The notes under the pieces: generated by a model | The model's input: only the letters and a program-made list of their open reading frames with translations | Database searches by the model: none | What the model was told of the DNA's origin: nothing | In this document: piece by piece, positions 1 to 7,948 of the stretch | Layout of the letters: each line of letters starts with the position of its first letter | Position numbering within the stretch: position 1 is the stretch's first letter | Source: Mycoplasma sp. CAG:776 | GTDB lineage: Bacteria > Bacillota_I > Bacilli_A > RF39 > UBA660 | Assembly (NCBI GenBank): GCA_000438195.1 | Contig: FR903071.1 | Location: 48,874 to 112,873 of the forward strand | Direction: 5' to 3' | DNA length: 64,000 bases | Position numbers and translations under genes: made by a program

Positions 1-148
1 TACTTTTACTAATATTTTTATTATCGGCGATTTCTTGTAAAGATAAATCTTCCATGTAATAATCTTCAAATGTTTCTTGTTCTGTTTTCGTTAATAAATA
101 TGCATAAATATCAAATAAAGAATTTAAGTACTCTCTATTTTCCATCAT
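1..148 (-). CDS. ylxM: YlxM-like HTH protein, incomplete at window edge
   Basis: Reading leftward from ATG 148-146, a partial protein runs off the left edge. It reads MMENREYLNSLFDIY..., then LLTKTEQETFEDYYMEDLSL and QEIADNKNISKS. This matches the N-terminal half of the YlxM/UPF0122 family, a small sigma-70-region-4-like HTH protein encoded with the signal recognition particle genes ftsY and ffh. The start overlaps the end of ftsY by 14 nt, the usual order in Bacillota, and an AAGGA lies 9 nt upstream of ATG 148. ATG 145 is an equally possible start. About two thirds of the gene lies outside the window. Confidence 0.82.
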   Translation of the reverse strand, partial: MMENREYLNSLFDIYAYLLTKTEQETFEDYYMEDLSLQEIADNKNISKS

Positions 149-1124
149 CTATCATATCCTTAAATAAGCCATATATATAATTTTCAATATCAAATGGTTT
201 TAAATCTTCCATCTTTTCACCTAAACCAATAAATTTAACAGGTATATTTACACTCTCTTTAATAGCTAGAACAATTCCTCCTTTGGCTGTTCCATCTAAC
301 TTTGTTAAAACAATTCCTGTAATATTCGTTATTTCTTTGAAACTTTCTGCCTGTAATATACCATTTTGACCAGTAGATGCATCAATTACTAAAAGAGTTT
401 CTTGGGGAGCACCTTCAATATGAGTTCCGATTACTTTATTTATTTTTTCTAATTCTTTCATTAAATTTACTTTATTTTGTAAGCGTCCTGCTGTATCTAC
501 AAGCACAATATCAATATTTTTTTCTTTCGCCATTATTAATCCATCATAAATCACTCCAGCAGGATCAGTATTTTCTTTGCCATAAAATAGCGAACCAGTT
601 TTTTCTGCCCATTCTTTTAATTGAGGAACGGCTCCTGCTCTAAAAGTATCCCCGGCAATCATCATAATGCTTTTGCCCTCTTTTTTATATTTATAAGCTA
701 ACTTCGCAATTGTTGTAGTCTTCCCTACACCATTTACGCCAACCATTAATATAACGGTTGGGCCAGTTGGATTCATATTAATCTTATCACTTAATGATTC
801 ACCACTTACATATATAATAAATAATTCGTCTACTATTACTTCTTGTAAATATTTAGTGTCTGTAATATTTTCCTTTTTTACTCTAGCTTTTAAGCGATCT
901 AAAAATTCCATTACAGTATTTACGCCAATATCTGCCATAATTAAAATACTTTCTAATTCTTCAAAATATTCTTCACTTACTTTCGTATATTTGTGTCCTA
1001 AAATGCTTAACTCATTTACAAATTCTTTTCTTGTTTTTTCAAGACCTTTTTCATATACTTCTACATCTTCTTTATGTTCTTCTTTTTTAGCAAATACTTT
1101 TTTAAATTTATCAAATAATCCCAT
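135..1124 (-). CDS. ftsY: Signal recognition particle receptor FtsY
   Basis: SRP-receptor GTPase that docks SRP-ribosome complexes at the membrane for co-translational insertion. The protein has 329 residues. A short charged N-terminal stretch (about 1-30) is followed by the helical N domain and the G domain. The P-loop GVNGVGKTTT is at about 129-138, DTAGR lies in the middle, and TKLDGTAKGG comes near the C-terminus. The acidic A domain is much reduced compared with E. coli, as usual in Bacillota. AAAAGGAG sits 8-10 nt before the ATG. The 3' end overlaps ylxM, so the two are co-transcribed. Confidence 0.97.
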   Translation of the reverse strand: MGLFDKFKKVFAKKEEHKEDVEVYEKGLEKTRKEFVNELSILGHKYTKVSEEYFEELESILIMADIGVNTVMEFLDRLKARVKKENITDTKYLQEVIVDELFIIYVSGESLSDKINMNPTGPTVILMVGVNGVGKTTTIAKLAYKYKKEGKSIMMIAGDTFRAGAVPQLKEWAEKTGSLFYGKENTDPAGVIYDGLIMAKEKNIDIVLVDTAGRLQNKVNLMKELEKINKVIGTHIEGAPQETLLVIDASTGQNGILQAESFKEITNITGIVLTKLDGTAKGGIVLAIKESVNIPVKFIGLGEKMEDLKPFDIENYIYGLFKDMIDDGK

Positions 1125-1192
1125 ATTAAATTCTCCTTTTCTTTTGTTTCATTATTATATCGTCTCATCATTCAAAAGTAAATCTTAATTCC

Positions 1193-1465
1193 TCATTTAC
1201 TAACTTTTAAATCTTGGTACTCTTCGTGCTTTTGAAACCATTTTTCCGCATAAGAACAAGTACATATTACTTTTAAATTATGATCTTTTATATATTTAAA
1301 TATTTTTTCCATCATTTTTTCCGCAATACCTTTTCCTCTATAAAGTGGCGATACATAAGTGTGGGTAATATTTACTGTATCTTTATTTATATAAGAGTAA
1401 TCTACCTCTCCTATTATTTCATTATTTATAATATATAGTGTTTTATTTTTTTCTACTTGAAACAT
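1193..1465 (-). CDS. Small GNAT-type N-acetyltransferase
   Basis: A 90-residue single-domain GNAT fold of the COG2388 type. The acetyl-CoA pyrophosphate loop is visible in SPLYRGKGIAEKMMEKIF (about residues 42-59), preceded by the HTYV strand. The C-terminal TCSYAEKWFQKHEEY is typical of the family. The ATG at 1465 is chosen over the upstream ATG at 1477 because a perfect GGAGGT (1470-1475) lies 4 nt in front of it; the upstream ATG overlaps that site. The substrate cannot be told. The gene is separate from ftsY and leftward. Confidence 0.82.
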   Translation of the reverse strand: MFQVEKNKTLYIINNEIIGEVDYSYINKDTVNITHTYVSPLYRGKGIAEKMMEKIFKYIKDHNLKVICTCSYAEKWFQKHEEYQDLKVSK

Positions 1466-1555
1466 CGCTACCTCCATAGAAATTTGTTTGCTTATATTAT
1501 ATAATCAGTATGTTTATTATTCTAACATAAATCATGTCTATTTACAATAAATCAT

Positions 1556-1584
1556 TTGCATTCCCCACTTCAATCAGTTATAAT
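1556..1584 (+). promoter_or_regulatory. SigA-type promoter of ftsK/spoIIIE
   Basis: The -35 TTGCAT (1556-1561) and -10 TATAAT (1579-1584) are separated by 17 bp. Transcription would start near 1591, leaving a leader of only about 11 nt that consists mostly of the GGTGAAG ribosome site before ATG 1602. Confidence 0.7.
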
Positions 1585-1601
1585 TATTATGGTGAAGTAA
1601 G

Positions 1602-3836
1602 ATGGCAAAGAAGAAAAAAACAAAAAATAGTGAAACAGAAAAAGTAGGATTTAGTGTCGAACTTACGGGTCTTATTTTAATTTTAATTGGTATTATTGGA
1701 TTTGGGTTTGGGCCTGTTGGATCTATTATCAAAAAATTTGCAATGTTTTTAGTCGGAGGTTGGGCTTGGATTTTTCTTTTAATTTTTATTCTTATCTTAG
1801 GAATTTATATGTTGGTTAAAAGAAATTTACCTAAATTTTTGAGCCAAAAACTTATGGGTTTATATGTTATTATTATTGTTGTTTTAGTTGCTAGTCATTT
1901 TGGCTTTATTGCTAAATGTGATGGTGCTGGAGATATCTTCCAATCTACGATTGATCAGTATATGGAACGTATTTCAACAATTGGTTCTAATACAGCTTTA
2001 TTTACAAGTGGTGATACTTCTATTGAAATTGGTGGTGGAGTAATTGGGGCCATATTTTCTATTGGACTCAGTAGTTTATTTGGTCTTACAGGTACTAAAA
2101 TCGTCTGTGTTATCTTAAGTATATTTGGGTTTATTTTATTTTTTAATATTACTTTTGCAGATATTTTTCAAAAAATTAAATCTTTCTTTAGTAAATTAAA
2201 AGATGCTACACCTAAAGAAAAACCGAGCAAAGAAAAAGAAGTAGATTATCAATATGAAGAAGATCAAGAATTTGAAGAAAAGAAAAATGATAAAATTATT
2301 ATTACGAGTATGGAAGAGTTAAAAACAATGAAAGAACCTCAAAAAGAAAATTTAGCAACTAGTAAAGAAACAATTTATGAAGCTAATAGCAATTATACAC
2401 TTCCTCCTCTTTCATTATTAGATAATGTTGTACAACCAAAAAAGAATCCGGCTTCTAATAATTATATTCGTAGTAATAAAGAAAATTTAGAACGAGTATT
2501 AAAAGATTTCCAAATTAATGGTCAAGTGGTGGAAATTCATATTGGTCCGGCGGTTACCCAATTTGAAGTAAAAGTTCCAAGTGGTACTAAAGTTAGTAGA
2601 ATCGTTGGTATCAATAAAGAAATTGCTTTAGCCCTTGCAGCTAAAGACGTTAGAATTCAAGCCCCTATTCCAGGGAAAAGTACAATTGGAATAGAAATTC
2701 CTAATCCAAGTATTAGTGCTGTTAAATTTAAAGAGGTACTTGCTCATGAACAAAAGAGTTTAAGTGATGCTAAAATTGTGGTTGCTTTAGGAAAAGATAT
2801 TATGGGTAGACCACAACTTGCTGATCTATCAAAAATGCCTCACCTTTTAATTGCTGGTTCTACCGGTTCTGGTAAATCGGTTTGTACTAATACAATGATT
2901 TGTTCTATTTTGATGCGTTATAAACCTGATGAAGTAAAATTAATGCTTGTTGATCCTAAAAAAGTTGAATTATCTAATTATAATGGTGTTCCTCACCTTT
3001 TATGTCCAGTTGTAAGTGATCCTAAAAAAGCTAGTATCGCTTTACAAAAGTTGGTTGCCGAAATGGATAAACGTTATGATATGTTTAGTGATGCTAATGT
3101 TAAAAATATCGCTGGTTATAATGATTGGATTATGAAAGAAAATAAAAATAATGGCACTAATGTTCATAAAATGCCTTATATTGTAGCCATTATTGATGAA
3201 CTTGCAGATTTGATGCTTGTAGCTTCCAAAGAAGTAGAAGACTCTATTATGCGTATTACTCAAATGGCTCGTGCTGCAGGTATTCATTTAATCGTTGCTA
3301 CTCAAAGACCTTCTACTGATGTTATTACTGGTGTTGTTAAAGCAAATATCCCTTCTCGTATCGCTTTTGCTGTTGCTTCTAATATTGATTCAAGAACAAT
3401 TTTAGATATGAGTGGCGCTGAAAAGTTACTTGGTAAAGGTGATATGCTTTATCTTCCTATGGGTGAAAATGTACCAATACGTATTCAAGGATGTTTTATT
3501 GCAGATGATGAAATTAAACGAATTATTGATTATGTTTGTAAAGAGCAAGTTGCTCATTATAGTGAGGAAATGCAAAATTTAGATGCTACAGGTAGTGGAA
3601 TTCATGGACTTCCTAATGAAACAGAAGAATATGATGATCCTTTATATAATGAAATTGTTGAGTTTGCTATTCAAACTGGTAAAGTTAGTACAAGCCTACT
3701 TCAAAGAAGATTTCGTCTTGGCTATAATCGAGCTGCTAGAGTTGTTGATTTACTTGAAGAACGCGGCATTGTAGGGCCTGCAAACGGTTCTAAACCAAGA
3801 GAAGTTTTAGTTAAATTAGATGACAAGTCTGAATAA
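1602..3836 (+). CDS. ftsK: DNA translocase FtsK/SpoIIIE
   Basis: Hexameric septal ATPase that pumps chromosomal DNA through the closing division or sporulation septum. It has 744 residues. Four or five hydrophobic membrane segments occupy about residues 20-190, followed by a short acidic linker. The alpha/beta motor has Walker A IAGSTGSGKS (about 416-425) and Walker B AIIDELADLM (about 530). The C-terminal gamma winged-helix domain (about 680-740, ending in REVLVKL) reads oriented KOPS/SRS sites. The length fits SpoIIIE of Bacillus rather than the long FtsK forms. The next gene is co-directional, 58 nt downstream. Confidence 0.96.
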   Translation: MAKKKKTKNSETEKVGFSVELTGLILILIGIIGFGFGPVGSIIKKFAMFLVGGWAWIFLLIFILILGIYMLVKRNLPKFLSQKLMGLYVIIIVVLVASHFGFIAKCDGAGDIFQSTIDQYMERISTIGSNTALFTSGDTSIEIGGGVIGAIFSIGLSSLFGLTGTKIVCVILSIFGFILFFNITFADIFQKIKSFFSKLKDATPKEKPSKEKEVDYQYEEDQEFEEKKNDKIIITSMEELKTMKEPQKENLATSKETIYEANSNYTLPPLSLLDNVVQPKKNPASNNYIRSNKENLERVLKDFQINGQVVEIHIGPAVTQFEVKVPSGTKVSRIVGINKEIALALAAKDVRIQAPIPGKSTIGIEIPNPSISAVKFKEVLAHEQKSLSDAKIVVALGKDIMGRPQLADLSKMPHLLIAGSTGSGKSVCTNTMICSILMRYKPDEVKLMLVDPKKVELSNYNGVPHLLCPVVSDPKKASIALQKLVAEMDKRYDMFSDANVKNIAGYNDWIMKENKNNGTNVHKMPYIVAIIDELADLMLVASKEVEDSIMRITQMARAAGIHLIVATQRPSTDVITGVVKANIPSRIAFAVASNIDSRTILDMSGAEKLLGKGDMLYLPMGENVPIRIQGCFIADDEIKRIIDYVCKEQVAHYSEEMQNLDATGSGIHGLPNETEEYDDPLYNEIVEFAIQTGKVSTSLLQRRFRLGYNRAARVVDLLEERGIVGPANGSKPREVLVKLDDKSE

Positions 3837-3894
3837 AATTATGATTTACAAATAAGATTATTATGTGATAGAATATTATTAATGGAGGGATGTT

Positions 3895-4428
3895 ATGGCA
3901 GCTAATAAAATTAAATACAGAAATCAAACTTTAAAAAAGTATTTTATCGGACTTTGTATTGTGTTAGCCATAATTTTTCTTGCACTATATTTTTATAAAT
4001 GGCATACGGTTAAAGAACAAGAAAAATATTATGAAAGCTTCTTAATCAGTACTAATACAATTAGTCTTGAAATGACTGATATTAATGAAATTGAATCTGT
4101 TTTATCAGAAACACCTAATTATTATTTCTTATATATTAGTTTCACAAATGATGAAGATGTTTATCATTTAGAACAAGAATTAAAACCCCTTATAGATGAA
4201 TATCATTTACAGAATAGCTTTTATTTTCTAAATGTTACTAATTTTAAAGATACTAATAAAGATTATAAAAATGATATTGCTGATGCTTTAGGAATTGATT
4301 CAAATATTATTTCTAAAGTTCCTATTATTCTTTACTTTAAAGATGGAGAACTTGCTACTAAAAATGGAATATTTACAGCAGATGAATTTCAAGATCTACT
4401 AGAAACGCAAAATATTAAATCACAATAA
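3895..4428 (+). CDS. Membrane-anchored thioredoxin-like protein without CXXC
   Basis: A 177-residue protein with a basic N-terminus, one membrane segment (about 16-33) and an extracytoplasmic domain. The pattern YYFLYISF..., FLNVTNF, VPIILYFKDGE and TADEFQDLLE follows the strand-helix order of a thioredoxin fold, including the cis-proline-like VP. The position of the redox CXXC has SFTNDED instead, so disulfide exchange is unlikely. It resembles the bacteriocin transport accessory/thioredoxin-like group by layout only. The RBS is GGAGGGATGTT before ATG. It may be co-transcribed with ftsK, and a terminator follows directly. The function is unknown. Confidence 0.6.
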   Translation: MAANKIKYRNQTLKKYFIGLCIVLAIIFLALYFYKWHTVKEQEKYYESFLISTNTISLEMTDINEIESVLSETPNYYFLYISFTNDEDVYHLEQELKPLIDEYHLQNSFYFLNVTNFKDTNKDYKNDIADALGIDSNIISKVPIILYFKDGELATKNGIFTADEFQDLLETQNIKSQ

Positions 4429-4429
4429 A

Positions 4430-4458
4430 AATTACTCATGAATGAGTAGTTTTTTATT
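4430..4458 (+). terminator. Rho-independent terminator
   Basis: TACTCAT and ATGAGTA form a tight stem with a minimal loop, followed directly by a run of six T. It ends the ftsK / thioredoxin-like unit. Confidence 0.75.
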
Positions 4459-4564
4459 ATTTATTAATTTTATTCCTTTTTAGTTTCTTAAAATTTTATT
4501 ATTATATTCAAGATTTTATAAAATCATCTATTTTTGTTTCTGTCTTTCAAAATTAACGCTTGAT

Positions 4565-5836
4565 TTAAGGAAATGGATGTGGTAAATCACTAAGCGTGTC
4601 ATGAACTAGCAATCCTAATTTTTTGGGTACACTCCAAAATCTCTTAGCACCTAATCTTGGTAATTGATGACTTTTATTTAAATCTATTAAAGATGGGGCT
4701 ATCACTTTTACTACTTTTATTCCTGAAGCCTTAATATCATCTGTAGTTAAATCTTTATAATATACTTCAATTCCATTTTTAGAAAGTTGCTGCATCAAAT
4801 GCTTTTCGTCAATCTTTTTATATTCATATTTTTCTATTTTACTAGAAAATAGCAATTTATAAAATTTTTCATCTTGATAATATAAAAAGTGTTCATACAA
4901 TGCTGTTATATCTTGGGCATTATTTTTTTTCATATCCATAATATTTTTAGAATAAAAATATGTAAATAAACTTTCCTTTAATGCTTTATTAATTGCTTCA
5001 TCTGAATCTAAATGTGCTGAGGCTCCAATACCATAATGAAGGTTCCCAAACTTTTCCTTCCAAATAAACGACAAATAAATAGGAACATCAATATCACTAT
5101 ATAACTTATATATTTTAAGTTTATAATCTTTTTTAATTTTCTCGATTAAAGTAACATGAGTAATTGAATTAATATCAATTTCCAAAGGATTTAATCGTTG
5201 CAAAAAATTTATCATTAAAGCATCTCTTTCAATTAATTCTAAAAGACCACTTAAAATACATTCATGAAGCGAACTTCCTGCAGCCATACCTGTAGAAGTA
5301 TTTTCTGCTACTGAATTTGATAATTCAAAGGGTAAATAAATTAAACTAGCAGGCCAATATTTCCATTTCTTTTTGCTTGTAACAGAATATATTTTAGTCC
5401 AATAAATCTCATCTTTATATGGGTTTAAAAATTGTTTTTGTTCTGAATATTGCAAAGAATTATATGTATAAAAATCATCTAATTTATGAGCATCACTAAT
5501 ATTTTGTAATTTACTTAAATAAACTTCATCAAGAGAAATATATGACATACAATATCTTTCGATAGCTTCTGCTAAGCAACTAATTATAGCTCTTTTTTTA
5601 GAATTACTAACCCCTAGTCCTCCACTAGAAACTTCTCTACTTAAACAAAATAAATCTTTAACATTAGCACTTAAGCACTGATACATATATAAGTTATATT
5701 TCTTTAATTCTTTTCTTTTTAAAACTGCATTAATAATACCAAATTTGTCATCAAACAAATATAGCAAATCCTTATAATCAGATCCCATTTCTTTATATAA
5801 TTCTTCCTTACTTAAAATTAATTTATTATTTTTCAT
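4565..5836 (-). CDS. YcaO-family cyclodehydratase (azoline-forming D protein)
   Basis: YcaO enzymes use ATP to activate peptide backbone amides. In azole/azoline RiPP pathways they cyclise Cys, Ser or Thr side chains. The 423-residue protein shows both ATP/Mg glutamate helices: SCLAEAIERY (about 87-95, E90/E93) and HECILSGLLELIERDA (about 191-206). Before each is a glycine-rich segment: SSGGLGVSNSKK (about 70-81) and ENTSTGMAAGSSLHE (about 179-192). The C-terminus is LPHPFP, matching the PxPxP tail of azoline-forming members, so a thioamide or amidine role is less likely. It starts 4 nt inside the upstream 105-residue gene (ATGA overlap) and is the last gene of the operon. No fused or adjacent standard E1-like/C protein is seen, which is unusual. 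Confidence 0.9.
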   Translation of the reverse strand: MKNNKLILSKEELYKEMGSDYKDLLYLFDDKFGIINAVLKRKELKKYNLYMYQCLSANVKDLFCLSREVSSGGLGVSNSKKRAIISCLAEAIERYCMSYISLDEVYLSKLQNISDAHKLDDFYTYNSLQYSEQKQFLNPYKDEIYWTKIYSVTSKKKWKYWPASLIYLPFELSNSVAENTSTGMAAGSSLHECILSGLLELIERDALMINFLQRLNPLEIDINSITHVTLIEKIKKDYKLKIYKLYSDIDVPIYLSFIWKEKFGNLHYGIGASAHLDSDEAINKALKESLFTYFYSKNIMDMKKNNAQDITALYEHFLYYQDEKFYKLLFSSKIEKYEYKKIDEKHLMQQLSKNGIEVYYKDLTTDDIKASGIKVVKVIAPSLIDLNKSHQLPRLGAKRFWSVPKKLGLLVHDTLSDLPHPFP

Positions 5837-6150
5837 CTACTCCTCCAAGGTAAAGAAATGATTTTATGTCTAATAGTCTTTCCTTTTTTAGTTATTTCAA
5901 ATATTTCATTATCTAATAACAAAAAATAATAATCATCTAATTTTTCCAATAACTTTTTACTTAAACGTCTACTATAATTAATATTATCAAATAAAGCTGA
6001 AGATTTAACCCTTCTATAAAAAGATTCTTCATCAAAATTATCAGTAATTTTAGGTCCGATTAAATATCCACCTTTAATTTTTGAAACTAATATATTAAAA
6101 TTTTGAAGATCACGATTAATCAAATATTGATTATAATAAATATATTTCAT
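5833..6150 (-). CDS. 105-residue YcaO-associated protein, possible docking partner
   Basis: I do not recognise this gene securely. It is basic, soluble and Cys-free: MKYIYYNQYLINRDLQNF, then KIKGGYLIGPKI (about 23-35) and a charged C-terminus ending in SLPWRSR. The KGGYLIGP stretch recalls the GPL/GPxxxP element of E1-like ocin-ThiF partner proteins, but the zinc-binding cysteines and the rest of that fold are absent. Its size and its translational coupling to the YcaO gene (4-nt overlap) and to the C39-domain gene (10 nt away) fit a substrate-presenting subunit such as a minimal RRE. That assignment is inference from context. Confidence 0.5.
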   Translation of the reverse strand: MKYIYYNQYLINRDLQNFNILVSKIKGGYLIGPKITDNFDEESFYRRVKSSALFDNINYSRRLSKKLLEKLDDYYFLLLDNEIFEITKKGKTIRHKIISLPWRSR

Positions 6151-6160
6151 AATTTCTCCA

Positions 6161-7804
6161 TTATCTTTCTAATTTTCGTATTAAACCTTTAGTTGTGTTC
6201 ACATATTCTTTATGCTCTTTTAATTTTAACTTTTCCATTGCTTCATTTTGAATTTTAGGAATATCTGTCATAAGTTTGTCTTTTTTAGGCTTTTTTTCAC
6301 CAACAACAACACACCATTTACCAATAGATGTTTGTATAAAAGAAGTAATTTCTTTATTTGTTTTTACTTGCTTTTTACCATATAATGGATCACAAACTAA
6401 GAAACCATTCTCATTATATCCAAATATCAAAATAGCATGCAACATAGTACTACATTGTCCAGCTGCGATAATCATTTTACCTTCCTCAATATATCTTTTT
6501 AACATTGTACAATTAATATCTACTCCATTAATAACTTTAGCACCCTTTTCTAATGCAATTTTAATAAATCCCTTATATTCTGACATTGCTTCTTCAAAAA
6601 TAGTATCAGACAAAGTATGACTAGAATTATCAAAGAAATCATGCTCTGAATGTATAATTTCTGTTTCTAAACCATTTTTAGCAAAATGCCAAGCTAATGC
6701 TGAAAATGGTGTTCCCTCCATATATTTTGAGTGATATATACGATAATATTTTTTCTCTAATATCCAATCCGCTTTAGAAATTAATCCGAAATATTCTAAA
6801 ACCATTAACATACAAGCAATGGCACAAGTCATCCCTTTTTGCTTATAAGGTTTAATATCTTTATCCATTCTTCGCTTCCTTTCATTTAATAAAATATAAA
6901 GTGAATTAATTACTTTATCATTAGAAAATTCATAAATATACCCTCGATTAGGTAAAATCAAACTATTATTTAGCATATCTAAAACTTTTTTTCTAAAAAG
7001 AAATCCTGATATCCCAATAAGTTGTGAAGAAATAAATTTTTCATCAATATTATCATATTTAATTATATCAGTAAAAGCTTTACGCTCAGGATTTTCTAAT
7101 TCAAAATATAAGTGTCTTATTTTATATTCCGAGCTAATTGTATAACCTCTAATTTGCTTTAATAAACTTTCAATAGAACAGTGTAATTTGGAAGAAAAAT
7201 CTCTATTAAATCTTCCTTCAAAAATTAATTCATCTTTTGCATGAAATTTATTAATTAAATATTGTCTATAACTTACTGCCTTAGTATCATCCTTTTTTAA
7301 CAATATGATATATATTAAGTGATCAATATAATATTGAGCAAAAAAAGTTTCTTCTGCAGGTGTAAAAAGCATAAATTTTGCTTCTTCTATATCGATTCCA
7401 TCTAATGAAATAGGAATTTTAGGAAAATGATATTGCAAAAAGTCTTTAATGCTTCCTGACATAACGAGAGTTGCTTCATCTACTAAACAACATGTTTTAT
7501 AGATTTCAATTAAATCTAATATTTGATTGACTGATAAGTCTGAATTCATTTGATCACTAATTTCTAAAAATGCAGGTTCTAATAGATTTTCATAAAAATA
7601 ATTATGCCATGTCCATCTTCTTTTTAATTCTGCTAAAAATTGAGTTGGTAATTTTACCAGTTCTGCTTTAGCCAATGCAGATATATCAGTATTTGATTTT
7701 GCATAATATCTATTAGCATTAAATAATTGTTCTTCTAAAATAGCATCAATATTTAACTTCATTTCTTTTGGAATTATTTTCTTTTTAAACTCACTAACCT
7801 CCAT
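6161..7804 (-). CDS. Large protein with C-terminal C39-like cysteine peptidase domain
   Basis: A 547-residue protein. Residues 1 to about 315 form an alpha-rich, Cys-poor region I cannot assign; residues about 318-510 resemble a C39-family peptidase. The catalytic Cys is in KQKGMTCAIACMLMVLEYFG (Cys327, with Gln322 able to form the oxyanion hole). The His is in MLHAILIFGY (His456) and the Asp in FLVCDPLYG (Asp472). C39 domains usually cleave double-glycine leader peptides and sit on ABC transporters; here there is no transporter, membrane segment or ATPase. In a YcaO operon it is the natural candidate for leader removal. The RBS TTTGGAGGATAT precedes ATG 7804. The first half could be a peptide-binding or modifying domain. 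Confidence 0.75.
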   Translation of the reverse strand: MEVSEFKKKIIPKEMKLNIDAILEEQLFNANRYYAKSNTDISALAKAELVKLPTQFLAELKRRWTWHNYFYENLLEPAFLEISDQMNSDLSVNQILDLIEIYKTCCLVDEATLVMSGSIKDFLQYHFPKIPISLDGIDIEEAKFMLFTPAEETFFAQYYIDHLIYIILLKKDDTKAVSYRQYLINKFHAKDELIFEGRFNRDFSSKLHCSIESLLKQIRGYTISSEYKIRHLYFELENPERKAFTDIIKYDNIDEKFISSQLIGISGFLFRKKVLDMLNNSLILPNRGYIYEFSNDKVINSLYILLNERKRRMDKDIKPYKQKGMTCAIACMLMVLEYFGLISKADWILEKKYYRIYHSKYMEGTPFSALAWHFAKNGLETEIIHSEHDFFDNSSHTLSDTIFEEAMSEYKGFIKIALEKGAKVINGVDINCTMLKRYIEEGKMIIAAGQCSTMLHAILIFGYNENGFLVCDPLYGKKQVKTNKEITSFIQTSIGKWCVVVGEKKPKKDKLMTDIPKIQNEAMEKLKLKEHKEYVNTTKGLIRKLER

Positions 7805-7839
7805 ATATCCTCCAAATATTATCTTTCATATTGTTAATT

Positions 7840-7868
7840 GCACCATATATTCTAATGATATATGGCAC
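7840..7868 (-). promoter_or_regulatory. Intercistronic hairpin downstream of the 18-codon ORF
   Basis: On the minus-strand RNA, GUGCCAUAUAU pairs with AUAUAUGGUGC over 11 bp (two G-U wobbles) with a 7-nt loop. No T run follows, so it looks like a processing or partial attenuation hairpin between a small peptide gene and the enzyme genes. That arrangement is common after RiPP precursor genes. Confidence 0.6.
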
Positions 7869-7887
7869 TATAACAATACGATAAGTA

Positions 7888-7944
7888 TTAAGCAGTACAT
7901 AATAAATCGCATTTTCTATTAAATTTTTTTCTTAATTTTCTCAT
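7888..7944 (-). CDS. 18-residue Cys-containing peptide ORF
   Basis: ATG (7944-7942) follows an ideal site AAAGGAGGTGATAAT, whose GGTGA contains the rel stop codon, so this ORF is translationally coupled to rel. The product is MRKLRKKFNRKCDLLCTA: a strongly basic head (RKLRKKFNRK) and a tail with two Cys and one Thr. TAA (7890-7888) ends it, but the same frame stays open for 11 more codons (YLSYCYSAIYH) to TAG. A longer ancestral peptide cut by a nonsense change is therefore possible. The site strength and the following hairpin argue that it is translated. It could be a second precursor peptide, a signalling peptide or merely a coupling leader. Confidence 0.5.
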   Translation of the reverse strand: MRKLRKKFNRKCDLLCTA

Positions 7945-7948
7945 ATTA

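Noticed and set aside
7840..7868. Rho-independent terminator after the 18-codon ORF
   Set aside because: The stem is good but no T run follows on the minus strand, so it was called an intercistronic hairpin instead.
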